Below are positions 45,489 through 57,903 of a DNA stretch of 64,000 bases, piece after piece; the first letter of the stretch is position 1; each line of letters begins with the position of its first letter. The translations under genes and the position numbers were made by a program. The notes under the pieces were generated by a model. The model saw only the letters and a program-made list of their open reading frames with translations. It searched no databases and had not been told where the DNA came from. Source of the DNA: Gautieria morchelliformis (lineage: Eukaryota; Basidiomycota; Agaricomycetes; Gomphales; Gomphaceae); the NCBI GenBank assembly GCA_015179125.1, contig WHVA01000216.1, forward strand, positions 1 through 64,000, written 5' to 3'.

Positions 45489-47299
45489 TCACAGGCCCAG
45501 GCCTTTGGAACGCGCCACGTCAACGCCGCGCTTTAGCTGCTCGTACGTGAGGAAGATGAGGATCGTCGTAGGTTGGAGCCGCGACCATGCCGGTACCCAA
45601 CCTTTAAACATGAACATTGCCCCTTCGTTTGCGAAGGATTTCTTAATTACTTGGAGAGTAGACTGAAGGACGCATTGAAGTTGTGTGGGTAGGAAGGTAA
45701 AGCGATGCAGACCACACAATGCGATGTAAATTGTCAGAAGATGGCCAATGACCAACAGAAGCACTCTGAAGAAGAATGGAAGGACACCCACTGTAGACCC
45801 TGGCCCAGAGGCATTCATGATCCGACTCTATAGGCAGATAGAATTAATGAGTTATATTTGGTTCGGAAGGACGGATGTACCTTCAGCACGTCCGCCGGGG
45901 AGCAGACCGTCGTTGCGACAGTGCCCTGGAAATATGGTGAGTTCCTCAACAAAGATAAAAAGGATCATAGTCAAGTGAACGGTTATAATAACGAAGACAT
46001 GGTACAGATAGAAAAGATCATCTGCACGAAAGCGAAGCACGTACAGCAGCGAAACTCGCGCTGAAGTGGCAGTAAATGTTGTCGCCGAAGATATCATGAC
46101 GAAGAAGCTCTGATTTGAAATAATCGTATCTGAGCACAGGGTTGTGTCAGTATTTGAATAGGCGGGATAAGGCAACGAGAATAATGGGCTATGGACTGCA
46201 GGAAGGACGGAGGAAGCCCCCTGATGGAAGGATATGATACAAGGCCTAACAAGCCACATCAAAGTATGTATTAGAGACGACTGTCGGAGCAACGGATAGA
46301 TGATCCCGGGAATTGACCAGGGGAAGAGGCGGAAGGGCGGAAGTATAAATATAAACCCGGATACTTATTTCGTCGTCAGACTTCCCGCCAAGCTATGACA
46401 TCCGCCTCGCCATCCGTGCCTAATAATAGTAACACGTCTTCATGCTACCACACGCCCCGAGAGAAAGGGAAGGAGAAGTAAAAATGGAACTCCACAGAAT
46501 GTGCCTAAAAGATGAAAGAAATCATAGAAATTACTCACGACGCAAGCTGGCTGGCATTCATAAGAATGGAACGAAGCACGTTGGGTGACATGCCCCGAGC
46601 TAGACTGGATACACCTTCTTCTCGGACCATCTATTTGAAGAGGGTGTGAAAGACATGATAAAAATAAGGAACGGAACGCCGTGGATACAAGAGAGTAAAA
46701 CGTACTCGAAACAGACCGTCGAAGCAATTCTTGTAGTTAAGACGCTTCTCGGGGGCCTTTGCAAAGTCACCTTGCATGCGGACCATGATGATTTCAGCAG
46801 GATTCCCAACTACACCCGCAATTCCTCCAGCTGCGTGCGCATAAGATAGCGATGCAATATTGATGGCTGGACTTACCCATACTGCCTGCAACAGCAAGCT
46901 TGTATGCGGGTGCGTTCTTACCTACAAGTGATCCACGTTAGCATCAAGGTGCTGTGAATCCCGTTCGAAATAGAGCTTACCAGCACCTAACAGCTTCTTA
47001 CTCTCGTCGTACGCCCAGAACCGGCATAGAGAGTAACTCATCTGACGCATCAGAGTTCCTGAGATGCCATCGAACAACCCTCGTACACCTGCTGTTCTAA
47101 CAGTCTTCCGAAGAGACTGGATCATCCCCTTGTCTCCAGATGCCTGCAAGCGCACTTTGGTAAGGTCTAGAGGGTGTGTGATACTGGCAGCGATGCTGGC
47201 GGCGACGCCGCCGAGCCAAAATGGGTATGGCTTGGGCTTAGGGGTGGCAGGTATGGGGGTCGACGGGCCGACTGAGATCGACGCCTGTTTCGAAGCCAT
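45489..47299 (-). CDS. DIC1: Mitochondrial dicarboxylate carrier (DIC1-like)
   Basis: Eight exons on the minus strand: 47299-46981, 46921-46877, 46830-46706, 46630-46539, 46129-46045, 45925-45881, 45827-45792 and 45662-45489; all joins use GT-AG and keep frame. The product shows the three mitochondrial-carrier repeats with their signatures: THPLDLTKVRLQ, GNPAEIIMVRMQ and CSPADVLKSRIM. The last repeat ends FKGWVPAWSRLQPTTILIFL. The start MASKQASIS precedes YPFWLGGVAASIAASITHPL, the first helix. The set fits the dicarboxylate carrier subfamily, which exchanges malate or succinate for phosphate across the inner mitochondrial membrane. It is short-intron, GC-balanced and intact, unlike the transposon zone. 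It converges with the UTP16-like gene. Another dicarboxylate or oxaloacetate carrier subtype cannot be excluded. Confidence 0.88.
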
Positions 47300-49392
47300 G
47301 GGACACGACGTCGAGAGAGGAAGATCGCGGCGGGTGTAGGGTGTGAATCTCAACACTCGGGGAATGCTTTTAAGGGCCTTAATGTCGTCACAGGCGCATG
47401 ATCACTTACCTAATCATAGCCGACGCGGGGCCCCAGATTTTCCAAACAATCTGTAACAAGACCCCATAGACACCTATGCGGTCTGGTCGCTATTCCGCTC
47501 GACAGCGACCGTTAGCGACCGTACAACGTTCTGCCTAGCGTCTTTCTTACACCACAGTTTCGAGGACAGGAACGCGCTTCTCGCCATCATTTCCTGACTT
47601 GAGGGCGTCGGTTGGATTCGGACCTCATGACATCGACAGTCGGGAGTCGACGGGTCCATGTCCGTCTCGGATGCAAGAAACAGCGGCAGGTATCTTATAA
47701 ACGGGAAACAGCCTTTGAGTTTCTAGTCAGGTGTAGGCAGAACGTTAGATTATGCCACGGCCGATATTGCGAAGGCTCCGGCCCGCAACAGCGAGACACA
47801 TGATTATCTTCTTGCGGTCATATGATGAGTCAACAGAAATATCCAAATCCCTAACGTGCCAGGAAATCACGGCTAACCAGCTTATATTTAAAATAGATAG
47901 CAACATACTTTGAATATTGAATTGTCAAGTCATCGGAAACCTGCCAGGTTTCCTTACTGAGTAGCTCTTCTCTGATATCGGCGGCTGATAGAATCCGTTA
48001 CATTGTTTATGCAGAACGTCGATAGCTGTAGGCGCGCTGATCCTGAAATATTCTCACTGGATATATATAGTTGTAAGCACAGCCACAGTTGTAGACGTGA
48101 TGGGATGAACACGGCTCCCCAGAAGCTAGGTTACTAATTACACATTGGGATCCATTCACGTGCTGAATCGGTTGTCGATGTCTTACAGTTACTCGCCATG
48201 AGGATGATTTGCTGTAACTGGTCCTTGTTTCCTACGCTGTCACGCTTCAACATTATATATGTGTGTATATGCCCCGCGTAATAAGCTGAAAGTCAGGCCT
48301 GGGAGTAATCTATATTTGAAGCCGAGGTTAATCTCGGGCCTGCTATTGTGGTAAAGTTTGATATAAACGAGATGACTTCCAATTATATAGTCCTCGAGAT
48401 ATATCGGCAACCTTGCTGGATCAGATATAGTACAGGATATACAGCTACTTGACTGGAAACATGTTTGGGTGGCGAATTTGAAGCTTACTCCAAAGCAGGC
48501 GGGTGTCTTTAACTAATGTAAGTGCCCAGCTCATTCTTATTTCCAGGTTACTAGTCCCATCTTACATAACATTCGATATCATTTGCTTCAGGTATCATAT
48601 TAAGTTTGGAAAGACGCCTGATAGTCAAAAAATAATGCTACTAACCCCTGCTGTGGTACATATAGGTCGAAGTTAGTAGCGCACAATGATATGTAGAAAC
48701 GATAGTGGGCATCGCTGCCTTGCAAAACTAACACCGTATGCAATATATCATATTATGCGGCGCAAAGACTCACGACTCGAGAGGGGGTGAAAGGAGACAA
48801 CCTAGGCTATTAGGATCGCTACACGTTATAATGGATGCCCATGGCGTCCTCATGCTCAGTAATCAACAAGCCATCAAACGCGTTCTCGTCCTACGCAGTT
48901 TCCTTGCACAGCTTCCACATCGGCCAATTATGTTGTCACAATATCTTTTAGTTTCGATGCTTTACAACACAACACATGCCTTCAGCAGAAATTCCGTGAG
49001 TGTCTCCGCCTTTACATGCGCGTTAGGACGCTTTGCTATCTAGGATCGTTTGAGGACTTGTAATTTCTCGGTCCGTTACTGCGGAATATCTAATTGTTCG
49101 AATTTCAGGGTGTAGAAATTCTGGTCAGTAGTAGCCGAATGGTACGGCAAGAAGGGGAAGGGGGGGCGTACACATAAACTTGTTGCACGTAAGGCTAATG
49201 TCCTGACGGCGATCTCTAGTGCCCCTCTCCCTCGGGGCTCTGTCCGCTAAGAAGTGTATAAGACCTCTCAATGTTCTGCAAGTAAACGTCTTGAGTCGAG
49301 AGATGCAATCTGTCAAGCGGCAAAACTTTACCACGGGGTCGCAAGCACGCCCGTGGATGGCCTGCCAGGGCAGATATGAGCATGCACAAAGG
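47300..49392. other. Intergenic, no gene recognised
   Basis: Several short frames (47612-47803, 48738-49043) lack domains, signal peptides or splice support. A 47870-48130 AT-rich patch contains no repeat seen elsewhere in the window. Confidence 0.4.
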
Positions 49393-49548
49393 CTATGAAG
49401 TCAGGCGAAGACGTTTCACCATGGCTGGATCGCCACGACTGTCTAAGACAGCCGCAGAGCGGGCCTGAGGGTACACAGCAGGTGCCGCGTTGACGATAGT
49501 CATAATCGTGGCCGCCGTGAGGAAGGATACGTAAAAAAAAAGACGCAT
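49393..49548 (-). CDS. Possible small secreted protein, 51 aa
   Basis: From an ATG at 49548 the frame reads MRLFFYVSFLTAATIMTIVN followed by AAPAVYPQ, a convincing signal peptide with a likely cut after the VNA or NAA residues. The mature part is only about 28 residues, basic at its end. It has no cysteines. It may be a first exon or a small secreted protein of the kind common in plant-associated fungi. Confidence 0.35.
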   Translation of the reverse strand: MRLFFYVSFLTAATIMTIVNAAPAVYPQARSAAVLDSRGDPAMVKRLRLTS

Positions 49549-50360
49549 TGACTGTATGATTGTATTGTGGATTGCTGGCCAGCCTTCAAGAGACACTGAG
49601 ACACTTTTATAGGTAGTATCTTTCCTGTCCCCGTGCGATATTGTGCCTGACCACGAGTTGGAAGTAGGCACTGAACTGAATATATCCATAACATTTTCCA
49701 CGGAAGTAACGAAGAGATACTAATATGACGAGGTACGCACTGTCGATATGGAACTAAGGAAGCACTTCCTAGTCATATTATCACTGCTGTCGGAAAAACC
49801 GTACCCACAGTATGGTTCGTACCCTTGTCGAAGGGAAGGAAGTGGGATGGTAAGTACTTCAATAATACTCAAAACACACCACGCAGTGGCACGGCATGTT
49901 GCGCACGAGGATAGGCAAGAAGCGCACCGTCCCCCTCTCTCTACCGCGAGTGGGCGAACATAAGCTTAGGAATCTCAAGACAACCGGAGAAGATTGTAGG
50001 TGGTGATGGTGTGTGGCGTTAAGAGAAGCGATGAGCGAGTATACGACTTGTGGATAGAGTTGCTGTCGTATCGCATAGATCACAGAAGAAAACTTGTGGC
50101 TAGCATATGAAGAAATAGGGGACAGGAGCACTGTGAGTTTTGGCATGTTCCTAGGTCGGGACTACACTTTAGACGATGGGATACATCACCGGCGTAGCCA
50201 ACCCCGGGCCAGTGATGCATCGGCGACGAACGAAAATCAGACACTTGCTGAGTCCAGGACTGTAATTAATTTACTTACGACATCATTGCCTCCCTGACCT
50301 TCCTTGTCATACCTCACAGAATATGGTCGTTAACAAATGGCCCATTTGCTAACGGCGGTA
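49549..50360. other. No gene recognised
   Basis: Minus-strand frame 49859-50146 and plus-strand frame 50094-50297 show no domain or splice evidence. Confidence 0.35.
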
Positions 50361-50733
50361 GTGGGTGACTTTCCGTAGCCCTAAAATCCTAAACTCGCAG
50401 TTCTAAAGCAGCTTCGCGCGAGAAAAGTTGTACGTTTAGACCAAGGTTCAAACCGTAAGACCAAATTTCAAACGAGAGTCATCGGCGTTCTCTCGGCATC
50501 TCGCTGGCCCGACTTCCAGCCATGCTCCCGGGTCAGCCAGCCAGTGTGTTGATGTCCAAATTGGGCCAAATGTGATGCCAGCTGTCAGACATGGGTCGGA
50601 CCCCCTGCGTAGATTCAGACGAGGATCGGGCGGAGCTTTACATAATGTGCTTCCCTGTCACCGGCTAGCTCCCGGCTCGCTGTTCCGAGGCATTTAGGAA
50701 AAGGAATTTTTAGGTCTACGGAAAGTCATCCAG
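50361..50733. mobile_element. TA-flanked MITE, 373 bp
   Basis: Inverted ends of about 28 bp share TGACTTTCCGTAG and CCTAAAA (left GTGGG-, right, reversed, CTGGA-), 25 of 28 matching. TA dinucleotides flank it at 50359-50360 and 50734-50735. Non-coding. TA target and length fit a Tc1/mariner-derived MITE. Confidence 0.75.
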
Positions 50734-50735
50734 TA

Positions 50736-51607
50736 GGCACCGGGAAGGATAGCCTGCCATACAACTGCACGGGCAGGGTCTTTTGTATATGAAAAGGGCT
50801 TCTTAGTGAATATTAAGCCCACTGTAAACAAGTGTCACCATTTGTACCCAACTATGGTGCGTCCCAATGTCTCTCTATCCTGAGTCGGAAATATCACAGA
50901 CGTATCTTCGTCATTGACTTTCTCCTTGAAAGAGCTTGGCGTGCCAGTTCACTCCGAGTCACCGCCGACGCGCTTGCATATATTTTGGTCCCTGATTCTT
51001 GACCTCCAGGAATCGAATGGTCCCGACCTTTGGTGTCCCGCCCATAAATTAATGTCTCCGCAGTGAGATGAAAAAGTTAGCTGCGCGGGAATGTGATAAA
51101 CCCTAATCTTCCATGAATGTGGGACCTCAAGCCTACCTAGTCTATCTGGGTATTCCTGGAACGAAACAGAGCAGAGGCACCAGGTCGTTCATGTTACTCA
51201 CTACCATCACTCTGCGCACAGCTTCCCACCTCCGTGTCTCCACTGCCGCTCCCAGTGCGCTGCGACATAATCTGCAACCTGCACCGGCGAGGGAACCGCA
51301 CCACAGAATCCCGCAAGTTCTAACATGAGAACGGAAACTCATCTTCGTATATCCTCTGCTGTGCCCTCGATCAATTGGCAATGGTTCGATGCCTCGACGA
51401 GAATACGGCTGTACACGCAGCCTGGGAAGACAGGAGGCTCTGATTGTCGTCATCCGACACATCTCGTTCGGTAAGGCAGCATCGCTTGACCTTGACAGGT
51501 GTCACAAGGATGAACCCCCTTGTGCCAATGCTGTGCCGATGGCACGATGAACTTAAAAGGGGCAGCCAGCGCCTGGAACCTCAAGTGCACCACCACCAGC
51601 AACCAGA
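50736..51607. other. Upstream region of NLR-like gene 1
   Basis: 51350-51607 resembles the stretch upstream of the second NLR gene (59550-59778), including TCGATCAATTGGCAATGG, so the tandem duplication included the promoter. No gene seen. Confidence 0.5.
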
Positions 51608-54600
51608 ATGGCTGATCCTTTGACGGTATTATCAACAGCAGGCAAGTCGATCACAAACACAACTCGGGATACTGATATGCCAATCAAACCTTTCAGCGAG
51701 CGTTATCGCCGTTCTTCAGCTCACTGCAGCGACGGTCAGCACGTTATACGGATACGGAAATAGCGTCAAGCATGCCTCGAAGGACCGAAAGAGGATTATT
51801 GATCAGTTGCTGATGCTTCAGCAAGTGCTGAATGGCGTCCGTGAGGCCGTGGAGGATGCTTCGGATGCGTCTGTTGAACTGCCGACTTTGACCAAGTTGC
51901 TTGAGTCCCCCGAAGGCCTTCCTCGTTATCGCACCGAGCTGGAAAACCTCAAAGCGAAATTAGAGACTCACAATGGACGCTCAGATCGCTTACAAGCGTT
52001 GATCTGGCCGCTGAAGGAAGGCGATGTCAAGAAGACGCTGGAGTATCTGAAACATTTCCAGCAGCTATTGAGCTCAACCTTGAATACCGATCATTTGTTC
52101 GTCTCCCCGTGCTTATTTGTGTACCTACCCTGACCGTCCCGACAGAGGCGTGACTGTGGAGATACGCACTGATGTCAAACATATGCGTGGAGCTGTCGCC
52201 TCGATGGAGCAGTCAAATGCAAAAGCTAGACAGGGTGAGTGTTTGCCGACACACATTGTTACTGTAATGATCTCTAACCCCGTCGCCTATTTGTGAAGAT
52301 GAACGTCGTGAGAAGATATTTGCATGGCTTGCAGCTCCTGATCACCAGTCAAGCCACACGAGTGCACGAAAGAAGCGACAGCCAGAGACCGGTTTATGGT
52401 TCGTTCGTGGGGAAACATTTAAGGCCTGGAGAGACTTGACCCACTCGACCTTATGGCTCCACGGCAAAAGTATGTTTTTATATACACTGATGGTGATGAC
52501 CGTTGATATTCTAGCGCAGTGGGATCTGGAAAAACAATTCTATGGTGAGAGCTCATTTTCTGTGGTATTCAAGGTTGTTATAAAGCCTCGTTCAAGCTCA
52601 ACCCTGGTCGACGAGCTCTTCCGCCCCAATTTTCCGGATCCGTTACCGTCAGTCGCATATTTTTACTTCACCAACAAGCAGACTGGGACCAACGCCGCCG
52701 TGCGGGCCCTGATTAATCAATTGTCACTGACCATGACATCCGATATTCCGGCCGCCTTGGAGAGTCTCTACTCTCAGCACTCGGAGGGCCGGCAACCACT
52801 AACCTTAGACACTCTGATATCCACCTTGAAGTCTCTTATTGGGAGCATTCCTCATCCGTACATCGTCCTCGATGCTCTCGAAGAATGCGAGGATGGGAAT
52901 GAACTTTTGCGACTCATTCAAGAAATTGATGGCTTTGGCACGTTACATCTTCTGGCAACAAGTCGAGATGAGCTAGAAATTACGGATATAATGTCCTCCC
53001 TGGACCCACTTAGTGTTCCCATGGATGAAATCCATATTCAGGATGACATCCACCTTCACATTCATCAAACACTTTATAATGATCAGCGGTATCAGAAGTG
53101 GTCGCTGGAGGTAATGGAGAAGGTTGAGACCACTTTAATGAATGGTGCACATGGAATGTAACATGTCATTTGTTTCTTGTCCCTGTCACTGGCTGCTGAT
53201 CAGACATTAAGGTTCCGATGGGTTGACTGTCAACTGGATGCACTAGGGAAATGCCGTACTTCAGCTGCCATTGAGGCTGCATTGCAGACTCTTCCAAGGA
53301 CACTTTATGAAACCTACGATAAGATTCTCTTAAATATTCAAGAGGAAGATAGGCAATCTGCACTCAAAGTCTTGCAATGGCTTGCTTTCTCTGTCCGTCC
53401 AATATCATTGGCAGAAACTGTTGAAATATTGGCCACGAATCCCAATGCGGCAGGTGCACATCTATTCAACCCTGAGGAAAGACTATTAAATCCCCGAGAA
53501 GTACTCATTATATGTTCAAGTCTGGTCACTATTTCAGAAGAGGAGAATACTGGCAGATACTTGCATACCACTAATTGGGAACAGGTCAGGCTTGCACATT
53601 TCTCTGTAAAGGAATATTTGACCTTGGGACATATTCGGGGTGGCTGTGCTTCAATCTTTTATTTCAACCAGCACATGGCCAATACCTTCATTGCTGAGTC
53701 GTGCCTCGCCTATCTCTTGCAATTTGACCCGCCATTTCATGACCGTCGTATTAGACGCCGAAATTATCCACTATCTCAGTATGCTGCTGAGCATTGGACC
53801 CACCATGCTCGGTCGAGTGGTTGTAGCTCGGATACTCTGCAATGGCTAATCATGGCTCTTCTCCACAGCATTGACACCATGTACACTAACTGGATTAAAC
53901 TACATGATCCTGATCATGCCTGGGGGTTCAGGTTGCACAACGACCTCACAGGTGGCCCTCTGTACTACACTTCTCTCACTGGGCTGGAAATTCCTTCACG
54001 ACTGCTGTTGGACAGTGGAGCAGAAGCAAATGCAGCTGGAGGCAGGCTTGGCAGTGCACTCCAGGCAGCAGCCATTGAAGGCCACATGGAGATTGTTCAG
54101 CTGCTGCTTGAGCATGGAGCAAATGCTGATGCATTTGGAGGGCAATTTGGCACTGCACTGCAGGCAGCAGTGTTAGGGGGCAATATGGAGATTGTTCAGT
54201 TGCTGCTTGAGCGGGGAACAGATGTGAATGCTGTGAGTGGGTTGCATGGCACTGCACTCCAGGCGGGGGTGTTGAAAGGCAACACTGAGATTGTTCGGCT
54301 GCTGCTTGAACATGGAGCAAATGCTCATGCATTTAGAGCAAAGGCTGATGATCCATTTGGAAGGCAACCTGACACTCCACTCCAGGCGGCAGCCTCAGTG
54401 GGCAACATGGAGATTGTTCAGCTGCTGCTTGCACAGGGAACAGATGTGAATGCAGTGAGTGGGTTACGTGGCACTGCACTCCAGGCTGCGGTGACGAGAG
54501 GTGACACTGAGATTGTTCGGATGCTGCTTGAACATGGAGCAAATGCTCATGCATTTAGAGCAAAGGCTGATGATCCATTTGGAGGGCAACCTGGGACTCC

Positions 54601-55450
54601 ACTTCAGGCGGCAGTGTTGGGAGGCAACAGGGATATTGTTCAGCTGCTGCTTGAGCACGGAGCAGATGCCACTACACTCCAGGCGGCAGTGTCAAGAGGT
54701 GACATGGAGGTTGTGTGGCTGCTGCTTGAGCATGGAGCAGATGTGAATGCAGTGGAAAGGCCATATGAAACTTCACTCCAGGCGGGGGTGTTGAGTGGCA
54801 ACATGGAGATCGTTCGGCTGCTGCTTGACCATGGAGCAGATGTGAATGAAGAGAGAGGATTTTATGGCACTGCACTCCAGGCAGCAGCCCGGAAAGGCCA
54901 CCGAGAGATGGTTCAGCTGCTGCTTGAGTGGGGAGGGGATGTGAATGCTGTGGGAGGCTATTATGGGAATGCACTCCAGGCAGCGTCATCGAGAGGTGAC
55001 ATGGAGAATGTTCAGCTGCTGCTTAACAATGGAGCAGATGTGAACAAAGAGAGAGGATTTCATGGAACTGCACTCCAGGCAGCGGCATCAAGCGGCCACT
55101 TGGAAGTTGTTCGCTGGCTGCTTGAGCATGGAGCAAACGCAAATGCAGTTGGAGGTGAATATGACACTGCTCTCCAGGGGGCGGCATCCAATGGTCACAC
55201 AGAGACTGTTCTGCTCCTGCTGGAGGTAACTGACCTGCTCCAGGGGTGCTATGGCACCATGCTCCAGGATGCTAAGTCAAGGGGTCAAGCAGACATTGTT
55301 CAACTGTTGCTGGAGAAGGGCACAGCTGAGGATGTACCACATGAGGACATTATACAGCACACTACAGGTGACAGCATCAGGAGGTCATGTGAAGATAATT
55401 TTCCTGCTGATGAAGAAAGTTGCAGGAATAAACGAGCAAGACATTCATAA
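51608..55450 (+). CDS. NLR-like STAND protein: fungal N-domain, NACHT, ankyrin repeats
   Basis: Seven exons (51608-51641, 51697-52096, 52146-52234, 52299-52469, 52520-52544, 52597-53157, 53212-55450) sum to 3,519 bp, 1,172 codons, all phases consistent. Intron 1 has a GC donor (GCAAGT...TTTCAG); the others are GT-AG of 45-65 bp. The N-terminus MADPLTVLSTA-ASVIAVLQL with repeated helices matches the Helo-like/fungal STAND N-terminal domain. Next come LWLHGKMGSGKTIL (Walker A, split by intron 4), VAYFYFTNKQ, PYIVLDALEEC (Walker B) and ATSRDEL, typical of NACHT. The winged-helix part includes LPRTLYETYDKIL and LAHFSVKEYL. From residue ~690 about 14 ankyrin repeats follow, then a short basic tail. 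Such proteins sense ligands with the repeats and oligomerise through NACHT to trigger defence or incompatibility; the function here is inferred. Intact, unlike its neighbour. Confidence 0.88.
54000..55330 (+). repeat. Ankyrin-coding tandem repeat (~99-bp units)
   Basis: Units share GCACTCCAGGCGGCAG, GTTCAGCTGCTGCTTGAGCA and GGAGCAGATGTGAATGCAGT. Two 2-unit blocks are near copies of each other and both carry a 36-bp insertion encoding RAKADDPFGxQP, showing a recent higher-order duplication. Confidence 0.9.
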
Positions 55451-55990
55451 CCCCTGGCTTCCACCCTCCCTGAGAGTTTATTTTCTACCTTGTATTTTCC
55501 TCCTCTTTCACCTATTCTGACTTCTCCTTCTTCCTTTCCTTGTTCCTGAGGTTACATTCTTTCACTTGTGTCCATGCCCAGCAGCCTAATTCACTCAGTA
55601 GCTGTATAGCAGCATTAGTGTAAATACCGTATTTACCTGCATTGCCCCTAAAGCAATGTGTGCTACTGGCATGATTAGTTAATACCAATGGATCCTTGTG
55701 GATACACTGTATAGTTCTTGTTCTTGCGTGGAAACTGCTGTGTAGTTTGCCATCTTACCTTTACCTTACACTGTCACTACATAGCACCAGAATACCACAC
55801 ATTGGTCAAGTTCTGTTGCCCTTGGTACTAAGATCACATCATTTACACCTTTTTGAACTTCCTATAGCTGTTCACCCAGTGAACAGCTGATCTGTGGGCC
55901 TGATGACAGTCACAACTTGGAGTACTTGAGCTCAAGTCAAAAGAGCTCAAGGATGAGCCCCATCAACAATGAGACAACAGCTGCCATGGC
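55451..55990. other. 3' flank of NLR-like gene 1
   Basis: Pyrimidine-rich, no domain. It contains the 3' UTR and an unassigned stretch before an LTR-H fragment. Confidence 0.4.
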
Positions 55991-56095
55991 TGTTTTGGAA
56001 CCCTTCAAGACTTTGCTGTCATTGCTAATGCCTCAATCTATCAGAACATGTCATTTATAAGACTTCAAGAATATCCAACCAGCCTTTGAAAGCCA
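55991..56095 (+). mobile_element. LTR-H 5' fragment
   Basis: TGTTTTGGAACCCTTCAAGA and the following ~90 bases match the LTR-H start at 30073. It is truncated on the right. Confidence 0.75.
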
Positions 56096-56330
56096 CAGCC
56101 TGCAGTGCAGTGCCATAAAACCCTCCCTGCATGTTCACATCTGCTCCCTTTGCAAGTAGCATACGAACAAACTCCAAGAAAGGAGCAAGCCACCTGTGGC
56201 ACAGTGATGCCTGTAATGTACTACAATATTTCCCTCCAGCTGCGTTTATATCTGCCCCCGACTCCAGCAGGAACTAAATACCCTTCGAGTGGCCTCCGAG
56301 CGCCGCAATCTGTATAGCACTGCCAGCGTA
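56096..56330 (-). pseudogene. Ankyrin-repeat fragment, reversed
   Basis: On the minus strand it reads SAIQIAALGGHSKGI, then, after a stop or frame change, FLLESGADINAAGG and RMLLAKGADVNMQGG. These are two to three decayed ankyrin repeats related to the neighbouring NLR genes, in opposite orientation, with no NACHT nearby: a relic of a third copy. Confidence 0.7.
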
Positions 56331-56699
56331 TACCTCTGAGCGCCCCAGAGCGGCACAGGACCGAGATGCGGACTGGGCGGCGCATAGTGCGACTGGGCGC
56401 GCGGGTTCGCCGAGAAACAATCTGAGGGATCGCCGGAGACGGACGGAGACGGGCGGGGTCGACCCCGAAGCTGGTCCTGCACCCAGACCTAATGCTTGTC
56501 GTTGCGCCGCTGGGTCTGTCAACGGCGGAGAGATATGTCCCGCCGGAGAAGACGCGAGGACAGTCCCCGAATCAAGACTATGGCCCCTTGGTCGCTGGCC
56601 GGGGGGTGGATACGTGCCCTGGTGTGCCTGTTGCGACCCATATGGCAAGTATGGGTGCACATGTGTTTCAGCGGGCGTGGTGCGCGTAGGCACAGTGTT

Positions 56700-57903
56700 T
56701 ACGGAGGATACTGGAAGAGAAGAGGTTAGTGTGTGCGAGAAGTGGGGAGAAGAGAGAGGGAGGGGGAGAGGACAAGAGGCGGGAAGAAGGGAGGAGAGGG
56801 AGAGGGCTTATAAACAAAAGGGGAAAGTGGGTATATGCGCACGCGTGACGGTAGAGACTGCCAAACACAGCAAAACAGCACAACCCACCTTTCATGCGAA
56901 GCATAAACTCGCCTCCTTCCGTCCCCGCCCAATACTCCACCACTTCCCCGGTCTTTGTCGTCGGCCTTGAGCTTGGATTTCTCTTTCATGTCCATTACCT
57001 CGACGGTGGTGATGATGGGACCTCCGCTTGCCCCGTTATTCACTTCAACACCGGCACCCCCTTCCCCGCCCCACCCAATTCCCCCCAGCCCCGTCTTACA
57101 AGAACGATCTCGCCGATGACAGCGTGGTAGGAGGCTGGATCGGTGTCACACTCTGATTCAGGGTGGTATTCGGACTGGCCGGGTTGGGGCGTTATGTCGT
57201 CTGGCGTGATGTCGATGGTAGACCCCGTCGAGGACGGCGTCCCGGTGCGTGGGTTTGTTCCGAGCGCATGCACGTTGCGCAGCATAGGCATCGGGGCATT
57301 ATTTTCCTTCGCGCCGCTCGACTTGGAACTGCGCAACCTGCTCTTCTTCCCCAGCCCGAGACCCAGCCCCAGTCCTTTCACGCTCACCCCGCCGCCACCA
57401 TTGCTAATGCCACTACCGACCGTCCTTGCGGTCCCACCGTTGACTGTAACGTTGCACGTACCGTCTTCGTGCGATCCCCATAATTTATCGTGTGCCTGCC
57501 CACGCGCCGTACGACGTCGGAGAGGTCTTTCGCACGTGCGTTAGCTGCTTTGGATGACGGGGCAGCAGACGTGCCCGACCCGGAGCTTGAGGTAGCAAGC
57601 GAGGCCTGTAGCGCTAGCTTACTCTTCTTGAGGACCAGTTTCCTGCGCGGGGATGACGTTAATTTCGACTCGTGCGGGACGGGGAAGGTGGATTCTGATG
57701 CACCGTTCTTGGGCGCGAGTACGGATGGATGCACGCCTGACGTGTCGAGCGAACAGTCGGGGGAAGGCGTCGCTTCTGTGAGACGAATGGCGGGGATAGG
57801 GTGCGCGCTGCTGCTGCCGTCGCCAGCCCCAGGCGCAGCATATATCTCAAAAGACGGCCCCGCACGCACAAAAGGCATTTTGCTCCTCGTACGCATGCCG
57901 TAG
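56700..57903 (-). CDS. Hypothetical Ser/Gly/Lys-rich protein, at least two exons
   Basis: Exon 1 (about 57890-57435) starts within MRTRSKMPFVRAGPSFEIY and is rich in Ser, Pro and Ala, with RRKLVLKKSKLALQAS and HTINYGDRTKT. A GTACGT donor leads to exon 2 (about 57385-57090) with GLGLGLGLGKKSRLR and ITPDDITPQPGQSEYHPESE. A third exon may follow (about 56960-56880, EVVEYWAGTEGGEFMLRMK). The layout, a basic disordered protein, recalls nuclear or chromosome-associated factors, but I recognise no family. It sits between an ankyrin relic and the second NLR gene. Exon limits are approximate. Confidence 0.45.

Noticed and set aside
53976-54989. Minus-strand Cys/His-rich frames across the ankyrin array
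   Set aside because: Antisense shadows of the 99-bp ankyrin units.
57143-57544. Plus-strand frames opposite the hypothetical gene
   Set aside because: They are antisense to the better-supported minus-strand exons, which have splice signals and plausible composition.
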